From: Lobosporangium transversale
Lineage: Eukaryota; Mortierellomycota; Mortierellomycetes; Mortierellales; Mortierellaceae
NCBI RefSeq assembly: GCF_002105155.1
Contig: NW_019028995.1
Span: forward strand, 124,001 to 188,000
Length of the DNA stretch: 64,000 nucleotides
Direction: 5' to 3'
Shown: in pieces, positions 45,860-58,828 of the stretch
Layout of the letters: the number at the start of each line of letters is the position of its first letter
Position numbering within the stretch: the stretch's first letter is position 1
Translations under genes and position numbers: made by a program
Notes under the pieces: generated by a model
Databases searched by the model: none
What the model was told of the DNA's origin: nothing
Seen by the model: only the letters and a program-made list of their open reading frames with translations

Positions 45860-48800
45860 ATGGCGACCGCCAACGCTTCCATCCGGACTGCTGTTGATCC
45901 TGAAGACAACAGCAGCAACAGTTCTAGTAGTAGTAACGGCAGCATACACAGTTACAGAACACACACCAAGGCACCCACATTAGCTGAGTGTCATCATCGT
46001 TGCGACCGCTATTGCCACTCGTCACCAGCACCTACTACGACCAGCAAGAGCCATCGTCGTCATTTTTCTATCCAAACAAGCTCTGCTTCAGCCATTACAT
46101 CGCCCTTATCATCGCAATCGTCGCTGTCTTCCCCAAGTGATCGTGGGCATTCGTCCAAATGCTGTTACCATGGCTGTCATGCTCACCACTACCACAACAG
46201 GCATAACCACAACCACAGCTACGTCCATAACTGCACACAATCTGCCACAACGCCAATGACTAGTCCATCACCTTCGTTCTTCAAACGGATTTTCAAGGCT
46301 TTTGTGGGCAGCAATAACAACAACACCCTTCAGCATCATCAAACCTATAACCCACGCCTCAACAAAGTTCATCCTTTGGAGCGACCCATCTGTTGTACTG
46401 CATCTGCACCATCCTCTCCCATGCATCCAATTGGCGATAAGAGTCAACTAGAATCTGAGACCCAGACAGATGAAAGTGAGTCGTGTGAGGAATACGAACG
46501 CAACGCCAACAGTACCAGTACTAGCAACAGGAGGAGACCAATGATGACAGCTACATTTGATTCGTCCCGCCCACAAGAGCAGCAATCAAATCATTCTAAA
46601 TACTCCTCGCTTCGGCAGCAAAAGAAGCGTAGCAATAACACCGTCTCTGCTTCATCCACCGTGAGCATTTGCAGTCGCGATAGTCATAGTACCAAAGGTA
46701 TCCGTCGAGGCTATGCCTCCGATCACAACAGCAGTAGCAGAAACAGTAGTAGTGTATCTACTGAGAGAACAGGAAGCAGGCGATCCTCTGTGACCAGCAG
46801 TATTGGAGGAGAAAGCATCCACTATGACCTTGGGAGGAACAGCAAGCATCCCGGTTTCACTACAAACCATCAGCAATATCGACAGCACTTTACGGGCCAT
46901 GGGTATATGTCGTCTCCGACCGTTAATCATCAACATGACATCATGAAACGTTTTTTCAAGTCTATGGCAGTTGTCGGTGTCAGCGCCAGTGGCTCCTATT
47001 CTCGTCGTGGGTCTGCATTTTCAACTAAATCACAAGAAACTGCGGTTAATTTAACAGATATCAACCTCCATCTGTCTGAAAAGCCAAATGAAGGGAATGA
47101 TGAAGAAGAGTACGAAGGTGATGGCGGAAAGATGGATCTGGATGCGGTTCTTGGTGATGAAAATAATAATGAACACGAGTATGACCATGATTATTCCGAT
47201 AAAGAACAAGACCAAGAAAGCCAAAATAACTATTATGCGACCCACGACGCCATGTTAACTACAGAGATGGAATTGGAGCTTCATCGCCATCGTGAGGAAA
47301 AGAGCATGAAACGTCAGACAGTCCGACGTCTACAACATCTGCATCAACTCCGTTGTCAAGGTTTACTTTCAGACGGGGACAATAGTCTGTTGCTTAAAAA
47401 TAATAGTGACAGTATGGTTGATCATGTGTCGTCGCCTTTGATCGAACAGCAACAAGAGCATCTTCATCGCCTTTCACCGATTCAACTACCAGAGATTTTG
47501 CATCTTATTTTCCAGTTTGTGGTGGATTTTACTCCACAAGAGGAATATTCACAGCGCGAGATCTATAACTGTATGCTGGTCTCAAAACAATGGTACTTGG
47601 TTGCACAGAAGACATTGTGGCACGAGATTCGATTCAAAACCCCTACCAAATTGGGATGTTTTATCGATCTATTGAAGCGGACAGAGGGAAAAGGAGGAGT
47701 AAGTCCAGAGAAGACCAATTACTCGGTACAACAACAACAAATCCAGCTAACAGAGATTGATGATAAGGATCGTATACGGCAGCAGCAGGGCACCCATAGA
47801 CGGCAGAGACACGAAAGCATCCAATATAGACAGAAGCATCAGCTAACAGAATCAATCATGGCTCCTGAAGCGATGCAAAGGCGCCTTCACGAGCGAGCTA
47901 TGGCAGTTAAGAAGATTGTGTTGCACAAGCTGAAGTTGATTGAAGATCAGGATATCATGCCTCTGACTAGCTGGTTCCATAATCTTCAGATTCTGGAATT
48001 TTACATATGTGAGAAACTGACGGATGTGACTGTGGCGGCCATAGCTGAAAACTGTCCAAGACTTCAGCAATTGCTGATGCCCGGATGTGCTAAAGTGACG
48101 GATCAAGGGATAAGTCAGATTGCGTTACATTGCCCTCGAATGAAACACTTGGATTTGCGTGCATGTTCAAATGTGTCGGATGAATCGCTAGTTCTGGTAG
48201 CGAGACATTGTTCTGAGCTCTGGCACTTGAACGTAGGACGAGTGAGTGCGGCTTCAAAAGTGACAGGAAAAAGCATCGTGGAGATTGCGAAGAACACAAA
48301 CTTGAACACCTTAGGATTGGCAGGGTGTGCTATGACAGACGATGCAGTTATTGACATTGCACGTTACTCACGCTCTGGCCTTCACCGGTATAACTCTTAT
48401 TTACTTTAGCAATAATGTTGTTATATGAATTGAGTTAAGATGAATATTTATCTAATCGATATTTTTCTATATTCATTTAGCATCTCGCTCAATAGTTGTC
48501 CCATGCTGACAAGTGCATCAGTCCGTGCGTTGATGCAGCTTTGTCCAAACTTGGCAGTCCTCGAGATCAAACAGTGCCTGCTGGTAACAGATATGGCAAC
48601 ACTCTACCGCTTTTCTACCCGTCGTGTACTTGTGGAGCTGTGCCCTGAACTCCAGAAGCGATTTCTGGAGTACAAAGTTGGGGTTGTAACGATGAATACC
48701 TCTGCCCAATTCAACAACATTCATCCGTCAGTTTCATCAACACAACAAGCTCAAGGGCCAAACGGTCAAGACAGCATGAGCAGCGCGCAAACGACTGCTA

Positions 48801-48934
48801 CCATGACAACGGTGGCTGATAACAATGGCAGCAACATCAATAGTAACAATAACAATAATAGCAGCATTATGATTGCTAATGATAATGTCTCCATGATACA
48901 GCCGACAACTACAACTGTCGCATCTCATCCATGA
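45860..48934 (+). CDS. F-box/leucine-rich-repeat protein, AMN1-like
   Basis: Two exons (45860-48387, 48481-48934) join in frame to 993 aa. The first ~530 residues are disordered and rich in Ser, His and Asn. An F-box-type region follows (about 535-600: LSPIQLPEILHLIFQFVV ... CMLVSKQWYLVAQKTLW). Cysteine-containing LRRs occupy about 690-880 (LEFYICEKLTDVTVAAIA, LLMPGCAKVTDQGISQIA, LDLRACSNVSDESLVLVA and further repeats), continuing into exon 2, then a Ser/Asn/Thr-rich tail. This is the SCF substrate-adaptor layout; the AMN1-type LRR order suggests a role in mitotic-exit control, but this is inferred. Substrate unknown. The ATG at 45860 is the first in a frame that stays open well upstream. Confidence 0.85.
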
Positions 48935-49225
48935 AGTGAGCTCATGTCTGGATTTCATGCCTTAGTTGTATGATTTGCCTTAATAAAGACAGTAAAATAA
49001 AGATAAGACTGATCTGAGCGTAACTGTGCCAAGCGAAGAGAATTGGCATTTGACATTTGTATGCATTCTCACGTGTCGGCCATTATCCTGATTCGGCCGG
49101 AGAAGTTGGTCCACCAGTGAACCTCCGACCAATTTCACTTTTTTTCCTTCTTTCTTCCCCACACATCACTGACACCAACTTATTCATTACAGATTCATTT
49201 AATAAAAAAAATAATACATTGAACA
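48935..49225. other. Spacer between the F-box gene and PEX11
   Basis: Contains AATAAAG and AAATAAAG motifs (about 48980-49000), likely polyadenylation signals of the F-box gene, and a pyrimidine-rich leader for PEX11. No gene is seen. Confidence 0.4.
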
Positions 49226-50747
49226 ATGGTAGCTGCATCTAAACAAGAGGTCGACTCGGCTGAACAGGTTCACACTCCAGTTCTTCGAAAAGAATCACCC
49301 TCGATCCTTGCGCTCGGGAAATTGTTTCCGAAAAGCGAGACTCTTGACCACACAGTCCGTTTCTTGAATCAAGTTCGAGGCACCGATAAGACCCTCATGG
49401 TACAGTGCATATTTACATACATTATTTCATCAATACAAATATACATCCCAGACGATCATCTATTGGCAAAGGAAAAAAAGAGAGAGAGAGAGAGGAAGAA
49501 AGTGGATAGAGTTTGCGTCATTTGCACAGACCATGAAAGCAGGTTGCCTAAGCACATTTGAACAGGAACTTGAGTGACTATAAGCACAGTCAGGATAGCA
49601 TACTTGGAGAGGAAGATATTCAAATTTCGACGCATATCGATACTCAGTAGCTGCTGGGAAAAAAAAAAAAAAAAAGTGATTGATAAATCATCATACCACA
49701 GTTGTATCTGTTGTTAACTGCACATGATGACTGGTCATACTAAACTGATCCCAATGTTGGAAGAGTGGCTGTGATCTTTCCTTGATAAATATAAATTTGC
49801 GGGCAAATTAATCACTTTCAGCTCTTTTGCATTTTTTGTTCTCGTTATTATATGACCTTAACAAAAAAAAGGCAACCGTGTTTCCCCGACCCATCCAGCA
49901 TATGTTGCTCGTTTTCCCTTCACTTTCTCAGTCTCTTACTCAGGAGCAACGATGAAAAGGCTTTAGAATTGTAGCACTCAACATCAATAAGCTTTTGTCT
50001 TTAGGTTGTACAATACTTTTCCAAAATCTTTGTTTGGTACTTTTTGAAACGTGGTCGTGAATCAACAGCTCAGCGTATCAAGAACCTGTCTGGACCCATT
50101 TCGGACTTCCGTGTCCTTCTCCGTTACTATGGTTCGTCTTTTTTTTTTTTTTTTCTTCCCTCATATAAGCTAAATAAGCTGACATTTCTTTTTTTTTTAT
50201 TGTTTCAGGTCTCTTGCCATTGATTCAGTGGATGCAATATGTCGACAGCACACCTTCCTCTAGCCCTTTGCTCTTGCTTATTGACCGCCTTCAAAACATT
50301 TGCAACTTAATTTATTATCCTCTCGAACACATTTATTGGCTGGGAGCACATGAAGTGATCCCGATTTCGATGGAAAAGACCAACAAGATCGCAATCTGGT
50401 CCTGCCGCTTCTGGGCAGCCTATGTTGTGTTACAATTTGCACACTTGGCGGAGGAGTACCGTCTGTATAAGGTTCGCCTACAGTCAACTCGTGCAAACAT
50501 CAAGGCTGCTGATGCCAAGGCCAGGGAGACAGGCGAGCCTGTGGACAAGACAGAGTATAAGAGGGAATTAGCGGCATTAAAGGCAGAGAAGAAGGGTATT
50601 TTGATTAATACTGTGATCAACACTGGATATTTGCCCTTAACAGTCCATTGGAGTTTGGAGAAGAGCAGCTTCCCTGATGTTGGTGTCGGTATCTTTGGAG
50701 GGATTGCAGCGTTGGCTCAATTCTATGTTGCCTGGAAGTCGTCCTAA
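49226..50747 (+). CDS. PEX11: Peroxisomal membrane protein PEX11
   Basis: Membrane-elongation factor that drives peroxisome proliferation and division. Three exons (49226-49399, 50005-50131, 50209-50747) join in frame to 279 aa, near the family norm. Visible are the N-terminal TLDHTVRFLNQVRGTDKTLMVVQYFSK-type amphipathic region (given here in part; it is split by intron 1), the SxSxRIKNLSGPISDFRVLLRYYG segment, and C-terminal hydrophobic stretches (IAIWSCRFWAAYVVLQF; VGIFGGIAALAQFYVAW). Intron 1 is long at 605 bp compared with about 50-130 bp for most introns here and contains an A17 run; intron 2 begins with GTTCGT, a weaker donor. Confidence 0.92.
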
Positions 50748-51693
50748 GATATTTTGCAAATGATAGCAAGTGGTGGATGATGGGGACTAAAACAAGTTGC
50801 AGCATGTAAAAATATATATAAAGAATAATGAACCGCAACCCCGTGGCTCCGCCACGGTCGGCTCTTGCCCTGTTAGAAATTTCAGTATTTTGCTTGGTTG
50901 ATAGAAAACAGTAAAGATGTGTAGGAACTGGTTTTGAAACAGAAGGTGATTAAATCCTTGTCAAGCAATAACAACGAAAAAGACCCTTTTTTTTTGTTAA
51001 TCAGAGAATGGATTCAGATGTTGCTCTTTGCCGCAACAGCTCTAGTTCATTTGCGTTAAAGCAGAGACATTCGTTGGCACACTGATCCTGGCATCAATGG
51101 GGGGATAGGGGGACGCTATTGGTTGTGTTTATTGCTTGGAGTGAAAGCCATTTAATCATCCTCTCCTTGCTGATGATCTTGTACAGCGCCTCGTGGATGG
51201 ATGAGAGAGCAGAAGAGAGAGAAGGGGGTTTAGTTCGCTTGGTGTGTGCGTGTGTATATTTGTGTGAGTTTGATAGTGGGCACCAGTCTACAAAAGCATG
51301 CAAATGGAATACAACATGGTACACTAAACCACAATAAATGTGTGATGTCGTAATAATAGAAGTACCAACGCGTTTGAGAATTGGTATCTAGAGTGATCAC
51401 AAAAGAAACGCGATGCAAAGCATACCAGTGCTGTGATATGTCTTATGTTTCTATAGAACATCTCAAAATGGTTCAAAGCAATAAAAGATCGATATGAGTT
51501 CTTTCATGCAGTTTCGTCACGTGGTAAAGTGAACAAGGATATTAGGACATTTGTTGAATTAAGCAATTAAAACAAAATCAAAAGAAAACTCAGTGACTGC
51601 TCGGCTTCGATGGGCCGAATGTTCGTTTTATTCTTATTTTCCTAATGGCATCTCTTTGCATGAACAAACATTCTACTTCAATTCCACTTCACC
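50748..51693. other. Intergenic region between PEX11 and the RING gene
   Basis: No gene is seen. A small GC-rich palindrome (CCGTGGCTCCGCCACGG at about 50840-50856) stands out in AT-rich surroundings; it can form a 6-bp stem with a 5-nt loop and could be part of the PEX11 3' processing region. Confidence 0.4.
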
Positions 51694-53814
51694 ATGGCAG
51701 CAACCGGCAGTGTGTACAGGAACAATAGTAACATCGATAGCAGCAATAACGGCAGTAGCAACAACAACAGCGGTAGTAGCAATACTACCAACTACAATGA
51801 AACGAAAGACCTGCCAATATCTTTTTCGGCCACGTTGACAGAAGAGGCTCTGTATGATCCGCGCGGTCTTCAGTATGTCGAGCCCACGCAGACTAGTCTC
51901 CAGTGCTCTGTCTGCTGCGAGTACTTCACAGAGCCTGTTAGTGCGCCCTGTGGGTAAGTTAGACATCCCATCTTTTCATCTTGTTTGGCTTTTTATCCTA
52001 CACAAACAAAAAAAATTTTACATCTTTTTATTTTTCACACGGCAGCCATATATTAACGTTCAGGCATCATAATACAAACCATACGGCCACAAAGGCACAC
52101 ATTTTGCCGTGCCTGTATTCTCCAAGCGCTAGAAGTCCGTAATGGCTGTCCTCTCTGCCGAACAAAGATTGATCCTGCAATGTTGTATGAAGTGATTGCA
52201 CTGTCTAGAATTTGTGACGAACTGTTGGTGTATTGTCCACACAAAGAACTTGGCTGCAATCACACTTGCCAAAGGATCCAGATTGGTCAGCATCTCAAGG
52301 ATGACTGCGTTTACATTGGAACATTATGTCGTGTGGAAGAGTGTCGTAAAAAAATACTTAAGAAAGATCTCTCAGAGCATATGGAAAGCTGTCCTTATAA
52401 ACGAGTAGATTGTTTGATGTGCAATACAAAGGTCATGAAATCGCAACTCTCAGTAAGTATTTTTTTTATTTAAAAAAAAAAAAAAAAAAAGATAAATACA
52501 AACAAAGGGCGAATGAATGGTGGGGACTACCTTTTTTTGTGGGCTGTTGTTGTTATTGATATTCTAGCATCAGTTGGACTACATTGCTTGGACCTGCAGC
52601 CTTTTGCCTACTCAATGTGTATTTGTATATTGATAAATAGGAGCACCACAAGACTTGCCCAGCCGAGAGTGTGACCTGTCCACATTGCGAAACAACTCGG
52701 GCACGACTTCGACATCTGGAGCATATTAAAACATGTCCACAACAAATCATTCCCTGCACGCTTTCAGAATTCGGCTGTCCATGGAAAGGCCCTCGATTTG
52801 ATTTGGAAGCAATCCACATTCCTCAATGCCCTTATGAAGCTATTCGCGGGTTTTTAGAATTATCAAAGTCAAAAATGGAGGCACTAGAACAGGAAAATCA
52901 ACATCTGAGAGGGATTTTTCACGACTTGAGACCGCAGGTACAACAACTGCGCGACCAGGTTGGGCAGATTCAAGAGTCGCTCCAGCTGATCGCGGAACAG
53001 GAGCAAGAACAGGCTGCAGGCTCAAATATTAACAATAGTGGCGGCGGAATCTCCTTTGGGACGCTTGGAGGATTCATGGATATGAACTACCACCAGTACC
53101 AACACCGGCCTCAATTTTCACCACGGATAGATAGGCGTGAGTCGTATGATCTAGTTAGTGTTAATGGTGTTGATAATGAGATGGAAATGGAAAGGCAAAG
53201 AGCAAGTACTATGAACAGGAACAACAGTATCGGAGCCGAGTCCATGATGTCCAGCGGCGCTGGAGCGGGTGGCGTTATGACGCCTGGGAATGCTGCAGAG
53301 GCCCACGAGCTATTGATCTCGGAGAACGAGCGCATCCGGTCAGAGATAGAGACGCTTACGGCTGGCCTAGCCTCACTGGAGCTTAAGCAGAACATGGCCA
53401 TCATGACAGAGAGCATGCGGATACAGGAGGAGGTTCAGAGTCTGCGGGCTGTTTGTCATGGCCTTCGGATGCAGATGCACTATTTACTACTGGAGCAACA
53501 AAACCTTCGGCATCATCCAGGCCCTCCGCCGCCCCCTGGATCACCCGCTGGGGCTGTGGGTGGGAACCAGCCAGGGTTGAAGGGAAGCGTGAATGGAGGA
53601 CCATCAGGGGATAGTACAGCCAACGGACGATCGCTAAGTGTAAGCGGGCCTCCACGACCCCGTTTGTCAGGTATCAATTCAACTCGCTGTTTTTTTCTCT
53701 TGGTGTGTGATAATACGATTTTTACTCAACAGTGGTTTCTGACTAATACAATAATTAATTTTATTTTGTTCGACCACTTTAGATGGATTGGGACGTCAAG
53801 ACACCAAATTATAA
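51694..53814 (+). CDS. RING and TRAF-type zinc-finger protein (putative E3 ligase)
   Basis: Four exons (51694-51953, 52095-52452, 52641-53670, 53783-53814) join in frame to 559 aa. An Asn/Ser-rich N-terminus (about 1-45) is followed by a C3HC4 RING (about 70-110: CSVC, APCGHTFCRAC, CPLC), with CGH rebuilt exactly across intron 1. TRAF-type zinc fingers follow (about 125-250: repeated C-H-C spacing such as CPHKELGCNHTCQ and CPYKRVDCLMC). Then come coiled-coil segments (about 255-315 and 415-475) and a Pro/Gly-rich C-terminus. The plan is that of TRAF-like ubiquitin ligases without a MATH domain; substrate unknown. The last exon codes only ten residues. Intron 2 carries an A19 run, opposite in sense to most intronic homopolymers here. 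Confidence 0.88.
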
Positions 53815-54651
53815 TGACTATCTATTCCTCGCGTGCTAAAACAACAATAGCAGTAATAATATAGGTAGCAGTGTTTTCTAAGGACCAGCACTTATGCATG
53901 TTTTTTAGAGCTGCGATGTTTGCAGTGTGTTGTCCAGAGTAGATTGGTATACTTATAAGCCACAATTATTGTAATTCAGACGGATACTGGGACTAAACTG
54001 CCTCCAAGGTAGGGCATTGCTGGGCTCGCAACTTCCTCATTCCTGAAATATCCCAATATGCAGGTATATCTAATATTTTTGCATGTCCTGAATTATATCA
54101 TTCTAAACGCATGGTTTTGTCAGTATCTAAGAAATAAAATAATAATAATAATAATAAAAACATAGAAATAGCTACCATTTTCAAGTTTTCATTTCAATCC
54201 AATACAACGGGTCTAACGGTCGCTGCTTATTTTTGAGGGAGTCTAGAGAATATACGGTTATTAAAGCAATATATCCATAGTAGAATAAAGCTGCATATCT
54301 AAGCTTTGTAACGACATCAGTGCATGTAGATGTTCTGTAGACACGCTCTCTATCATGTCGTTCTTTTGCATATTGCTCTATCGTGCTGATGCTATCATTT
54401 TCTCCCACTCAAACCGAAATGCCGAAGCTTATGTCGTGGTTTCCTTTTTTCTTTTTTCTTTTGCCTTAGGTCTCTTCTGCACGGCATGGAAAGGAAGGAG
54501 CCATATCAGGATGGATGAGAACGAAATATGGTATGAGTTTATATTGCATTGTTCATTCATTTCTTTGTCTGCTCTTTTGTTCGATCGATCATTGAATAAA
54601 CGCAAATCGACCAAAGTCCTTTTGATATTCATTTTATTCTTGTTATTCTTC

Positions 54652-54693
<42 letters not shown>

Positions 54694-54923
54694 GTATTTG
54701 ATATACCCTTGGCATTCGAAATTATTTTTTGAATATCACTTCTTCATCTTTTCCCCTACCATTTACTGTCGCTTCGTCTACATTATACCCTATCCTTTTC
54801 TCCTTTTCGCTCACTATTGCCTACCTCAACTGCGCTCAGTCTTGTAGGTCATCTCAATATACCGGTATCGGACACTTTCATTTTCGCAGATTTGATTGCT
54901 CCCTCCAAAGTGAAAAGGGCATC
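53815..54923. other. Intergenic region and leader of the anillin-like gene
   Basis: Contains an (ATA)n-like stretch near 54136-54158 and a T33 run at 54660-54692. The frame of the next gene stays open upstream to 54729, but that extension looks like a leader. No separate gene is seen. Confidence 0.4.
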
Positions 54924-55689
54924 ATGCAGAACGATACCTTCAAACGCTTTAGTAAGGACCTGCAAGAGGCGTTGGTCGTACCTGTCAATTATCTTAACAA
55001 AAAGACAAAGAAGCCAGTAACGATTGGTAATGGCGAAGATCAGGGCATAATCGGCAAGAAAAAGCCCTCGGGTTTGCCGGCGCTAACTATAGGGACGCCT
55101 AACAGTTTGAAGGATTATAGCGGCAGCAGCGATCGCTTTTCTTCCAAAAGCCGATCAAACTCTGCCTCTGATTGTGTTTCGCTTCACAACTTCTCACTCT
55201 CTACTATCAGTAAAACCTCATATGATGATAATCATTCGTTTACCTCCTCAAACGGCAGTAATCTTGGATTAGCAGGATGTAGTCAACAACAATTTCAATC
55301 TCAATCTCTTGGCAGACGTAGCCGCGCAAGCAGTTTTCTCAGAAGCCCATTGAGCCCTGGGGTATTTGGGAGTAACCATGGAGTAGGTGGAGGTGGTAGT
55401 CATGGTCGTATTTTCCCAGACTTGAGTGAAGAGCCTGCACTGGTCCATTGCCCTGTGTCAGTCGCTTCTATAGACCAGTTCTCACCGGATAGGCAAGTAT
55501 GGGTGAGAGACTGTTTGAACCAAGGGAATAACAAGAGATCTGCATCTACACAACAACTGCGACTTTCACAATTCAACAACGTACTCAAGTCAGGGAGAGC
55601 TTGGGATACAATGGAGGGACATCTTATTCATAGCAGAGATGACCTCATAACATCTAGGCTGAGGTAGGTACTTGATTGCTCTGTCTATG

Positions 55690-55734
<45 letters not shown>

Positions 55735-56077
55735 ACTCTTCTGTGTTGTGTCATTTATTGCAAACAATCTCTAGTTTTGCAAAGACAGGATACAACAATC
55801 TCAACGAAGCTACTGGCCTTGTTCTTGTCAAGCGTAAGCGCCTCTTTCCTCCATTTATGTTCGATATCAGCTGAACATGGAAGATGAATATGACACCGAT
55901 GTTCTTTTAATATTTGTTGAACACGTAGTGATGCAGGTCTCCAACAGAGCGAGCTCAAAGATCCATGACATCGAGTGCATTCTGCGAATCGGCAGTGTGG
56001 AGCGTATGTCTCACCCTTCAAGGTCTTTTAAAGATAGCCCAGGCAACACTGCTACCATGAACGAAGTCTTCTTATTG

Positions 56078-56116
<39 letters not shown>

Positions 56117-57203
56117 ACATTATTCTTCATAGAACGGTATTCTAACCGAACCGATATGTCCTTTATTACTCTATTGCAGTGATGTAGATAAGCCATTCCA
56201 ACTCGAGCTTGAGGTGAAGGGTACACCTGTGGCGACTAAATTCGGCACAATGGCTGGATTCTCCAGCACACAAACCGTGCATCTTGGCCGGCTAACTTTA
56301 TCTCTTCCTTTGGAGTCCATGGAGAAATCCATCCGAACCTACAAATTGCAACGTGTGGTCTCTACGGAGGGCAGCCAACCTACTGGAATCAAGGTTCACT
56401 ACAAGGAAAAAGCCGATTATGAGATAGTGATCATGATTGGTGTTCATGTCTTACAAGAGCCGATCGAAGATAGGAGATGGGAGACTGATTGTCTCTACGA
56501 AGGTGACTTGACTGTCATGACCAGGGGGTCGCGCATGGGTGTAAGTGGAAGAGAGCTTCTATGTATGGCGATTATATTGTTTGTAATACATTGCTCCTAA
56601 TACAACATCAATCTTTCTTTGAACGACATGCAGTCTTGGAAGAGATATTGGGCGGTTCTTCAAGGAAGCGCGTTTAAGCTCTATGATGCGGAGTATCAGT
56701 TGGTAAAAATGCTGACTAGGTTTACTTGAACTATTTTTTTTTTTTTTTTTTTTTTTTTTTTCATAAGCGACAGCCGAACATTAATTTATCCTCTTTGGGA
56801 CTTTCAAAAACAGAAACGCGATCCTATTGCTGTGATTCGATTGGCCCATATACTGGACGTGCAACCTCCTGATTATGACAAGGTCGATGTGAGCTCCAAC
56901 TGTTTCTCATTGATAATCGCTTCAGACGGCGTGAACATGTCGAATGCTTCTGAATTTGATTTGACAGATATGGATTACAAGCTTTATGCGTTCACGGACT
57001 CTGCCTTTTTATATGATGAATGGATCGTACGTTTCGAAGGCGCATTGGATCAATATAGGGAAAATATTCAAAGGAGAAATGAAGTAATGTCAGCCAAGAG
57101 AGACCGTCGTCGGAGAAGCATGATTGGAGTTACATATCCATCAATGGATCAGATCTGTGATGAAGGCAAACTTGAGTTAGTTGACTTGAGATTTGTATCA
57201 TGA
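54924..57203 (+). CDS. Anillin/Bud4-like PH-domain protein
   Basis: Six exons (54924-55663, 55775-55833, 55884-56076, 56180-56540, 56634-56702, 56814-57203) join in frame to 603 aa. The N-terminal ~245 residues are Ser-rich and disordered. An anillin-homology, C2-like region follows (about 265-450: GYNNLNEATGLVLVK, then FQLELEVKGTPV). A C-terminal PH domain (about 475-580) contains EGDLTVMTRGSR, SWKRYWAVLQGSAFKLYDAE and a C-terminal Trp helix (YDEWIVRFEGAL). The order matches Bud4/Mid1-type septum-site scaffolds that bind septins or the contractile ring. The exon 2/3 junction is ambiguous: 55826/55871 also keeps the frame. Introns 3 and 5 contain T32 and T28 runs. The start at 54924 is chosen as the first Met after a leader-like stretch; an in-frame ATG at 54729 exists. 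Confidence 0.8.
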
Positions 57204-57403
57204 AGAGGGGAGAACGAGTTAGTGGTAGAAAGTCGATGAAGATACCAATGGAAAGATAGTTGACAACAAAAACAAATTTATTTTTGCAGAACGCTTTTTT
57301 TTAAAGATCGTCTCTGACACAAAGATATACCTCCTACTTGATACTAAATGCCTTCCCTTTATTCTATTGTTTTTGGTTCAATGCATAATATCGATCAAAA
57401 TAT

Positions 57404-57443
<40 letters not shown>

Positions 57444-57834
57444 CTTACGATATCCAACGAGCTTGCATTACTACCCTGCAAGGGCCTCTATCTCTTTCAT
57501 GTCTCACCAACATTATGTCGTAGAGCCAATTTTTTTTTTTTTTTTATTTGATCTTGTGACCCAAAGTTTATGTTTCAAAAGCGTCCCAACGTGCCATGGA
57601 GCCAAAAAATAAGTTCACAATACCTTTTTCGCCTCGCGATATCTGGTATCATTGATTACAAAATTAGAAATGGGAATGATAAAAAGAACTACCTTTACAA
57701 CAACAGTATCCATAGCGAAACAACATTCGTTTCTCCACAAAAACTTTCGAGCATCAGAGGCTCGAATATTTGCATAAAATAACAACACTAGGCGATATTT
57801 CGACAATATCCACTTCTGTCAACTCTAATTGCAG
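57204..57834. other. 3' flank of the anillin-like gene
   Basis: AT-rich with A29 (57412-57440) and T15 (57531-57545) runs. No gene is recognised. Confidence 0.4.
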
Positions 57835-58420
57835 GTACAAATGCTAACTTGAAGCAATATGCCAATATCAATGCCAAGAAATTTCCTGTCGGAAATTCAA
57901 CTCTCAAAGCCAAGGTCACTGAACTAGAACGACACTTGACTGGGTTAAAAGAAGGGTTATTCCTAGAATATTACCAGCTCTATGGGCTTCAGTTTGAGAC
58001 CAAAACGATCGAAGAACAAAAAGATAGCAACAGAGAATGAAGGACAAACCAAGACGTTACAGAAGGAAGATATGCACGAGGATGACATGATCTAGGGGCA
58101 GTTAAAAAAAAGCCAGCCACCTTGGGCTGCATTTCTTAATCTCGGAAGAGAAAAGTCGCGTCTAGAGAAATCTACGGTCCCTACAATGATGATAAATGCA
58201 GGATCATTCGCAATAACCACTCCAGCGACCGACAAGATGGCGATGACAACATCAGTGATGACCGCAACCGCGCAAATTCCAATTATCAGGGCTATCAGAC
58301 TTAAAGATCTAGCCCCAACCATTGCTGCCATCACTCCTTTATCTTCGTCCCTGCAGGACATCTCCGTCACTGCTTCTTCTATTGTATCTCCGCCTATCTT
58401 TACACCTTCAACTTCATAAT
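57835..58420 (+). pseudogene. Possible orphan exon or gene remnant with a coiled coil
   Basis: A splice-acceptor-like TCTAATTGCAG precedes an open stretch reading NANLKQYANINAKKFPVG, then LKAKVTELERHLTGLKEG and EYYQLYGLQFETKTIEEQK: protein-like and helical. Shifting frame near 58020 continues as a charged segment to a TAG at about 58105, and a further open segment extends to about 58419. No start codon, partner exon or family was identified. It may be a 3' exon of an unrecognised gene or a decayed fragment downstream of the anillin-like gene. Confidence 0.3.
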
Positions 58421-58828
58421 AATAAAAGCAATGGTAACAGTGTATTAAAATGGGATTCAAATGTAGAGCTCAAGGTTCAGCTCTTAGATGCCGGATGTAG
58501 ACTGTGAAAGTTGAAAAGGCAAAAGTAAAAGGGGAGAATGAAGAGAAAGAATAGGAGAAAGGAAAGGCCAGTAGTCCATATTCTTAAAACAAGTGCATTA
58601 TAAACAATCGAGCAGAACACTTTACTACTGCTATAAAGGAATTAATACATAAAAAAAAAAAAAAAAAAAAAAAAAAGCGTTCGTTAAGGAAGAGGAGAAA
58701 CAAATGTGCCTTTTACTGATCTTTCCTCCTCTGCACCTCTATAAGATATTATACAAATGATGATCCATTTATCCTGTTTAATCCATGCTTCAGCTTCCCT
58801 TCCTTATGATCTCAAGATATGAAAGAGT
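58421..58828. other. Intergenic, 3' of uS5m
   Basis: AT-rich, with an A27 run near 58650. No gene is seen. Confidence 0.4.
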
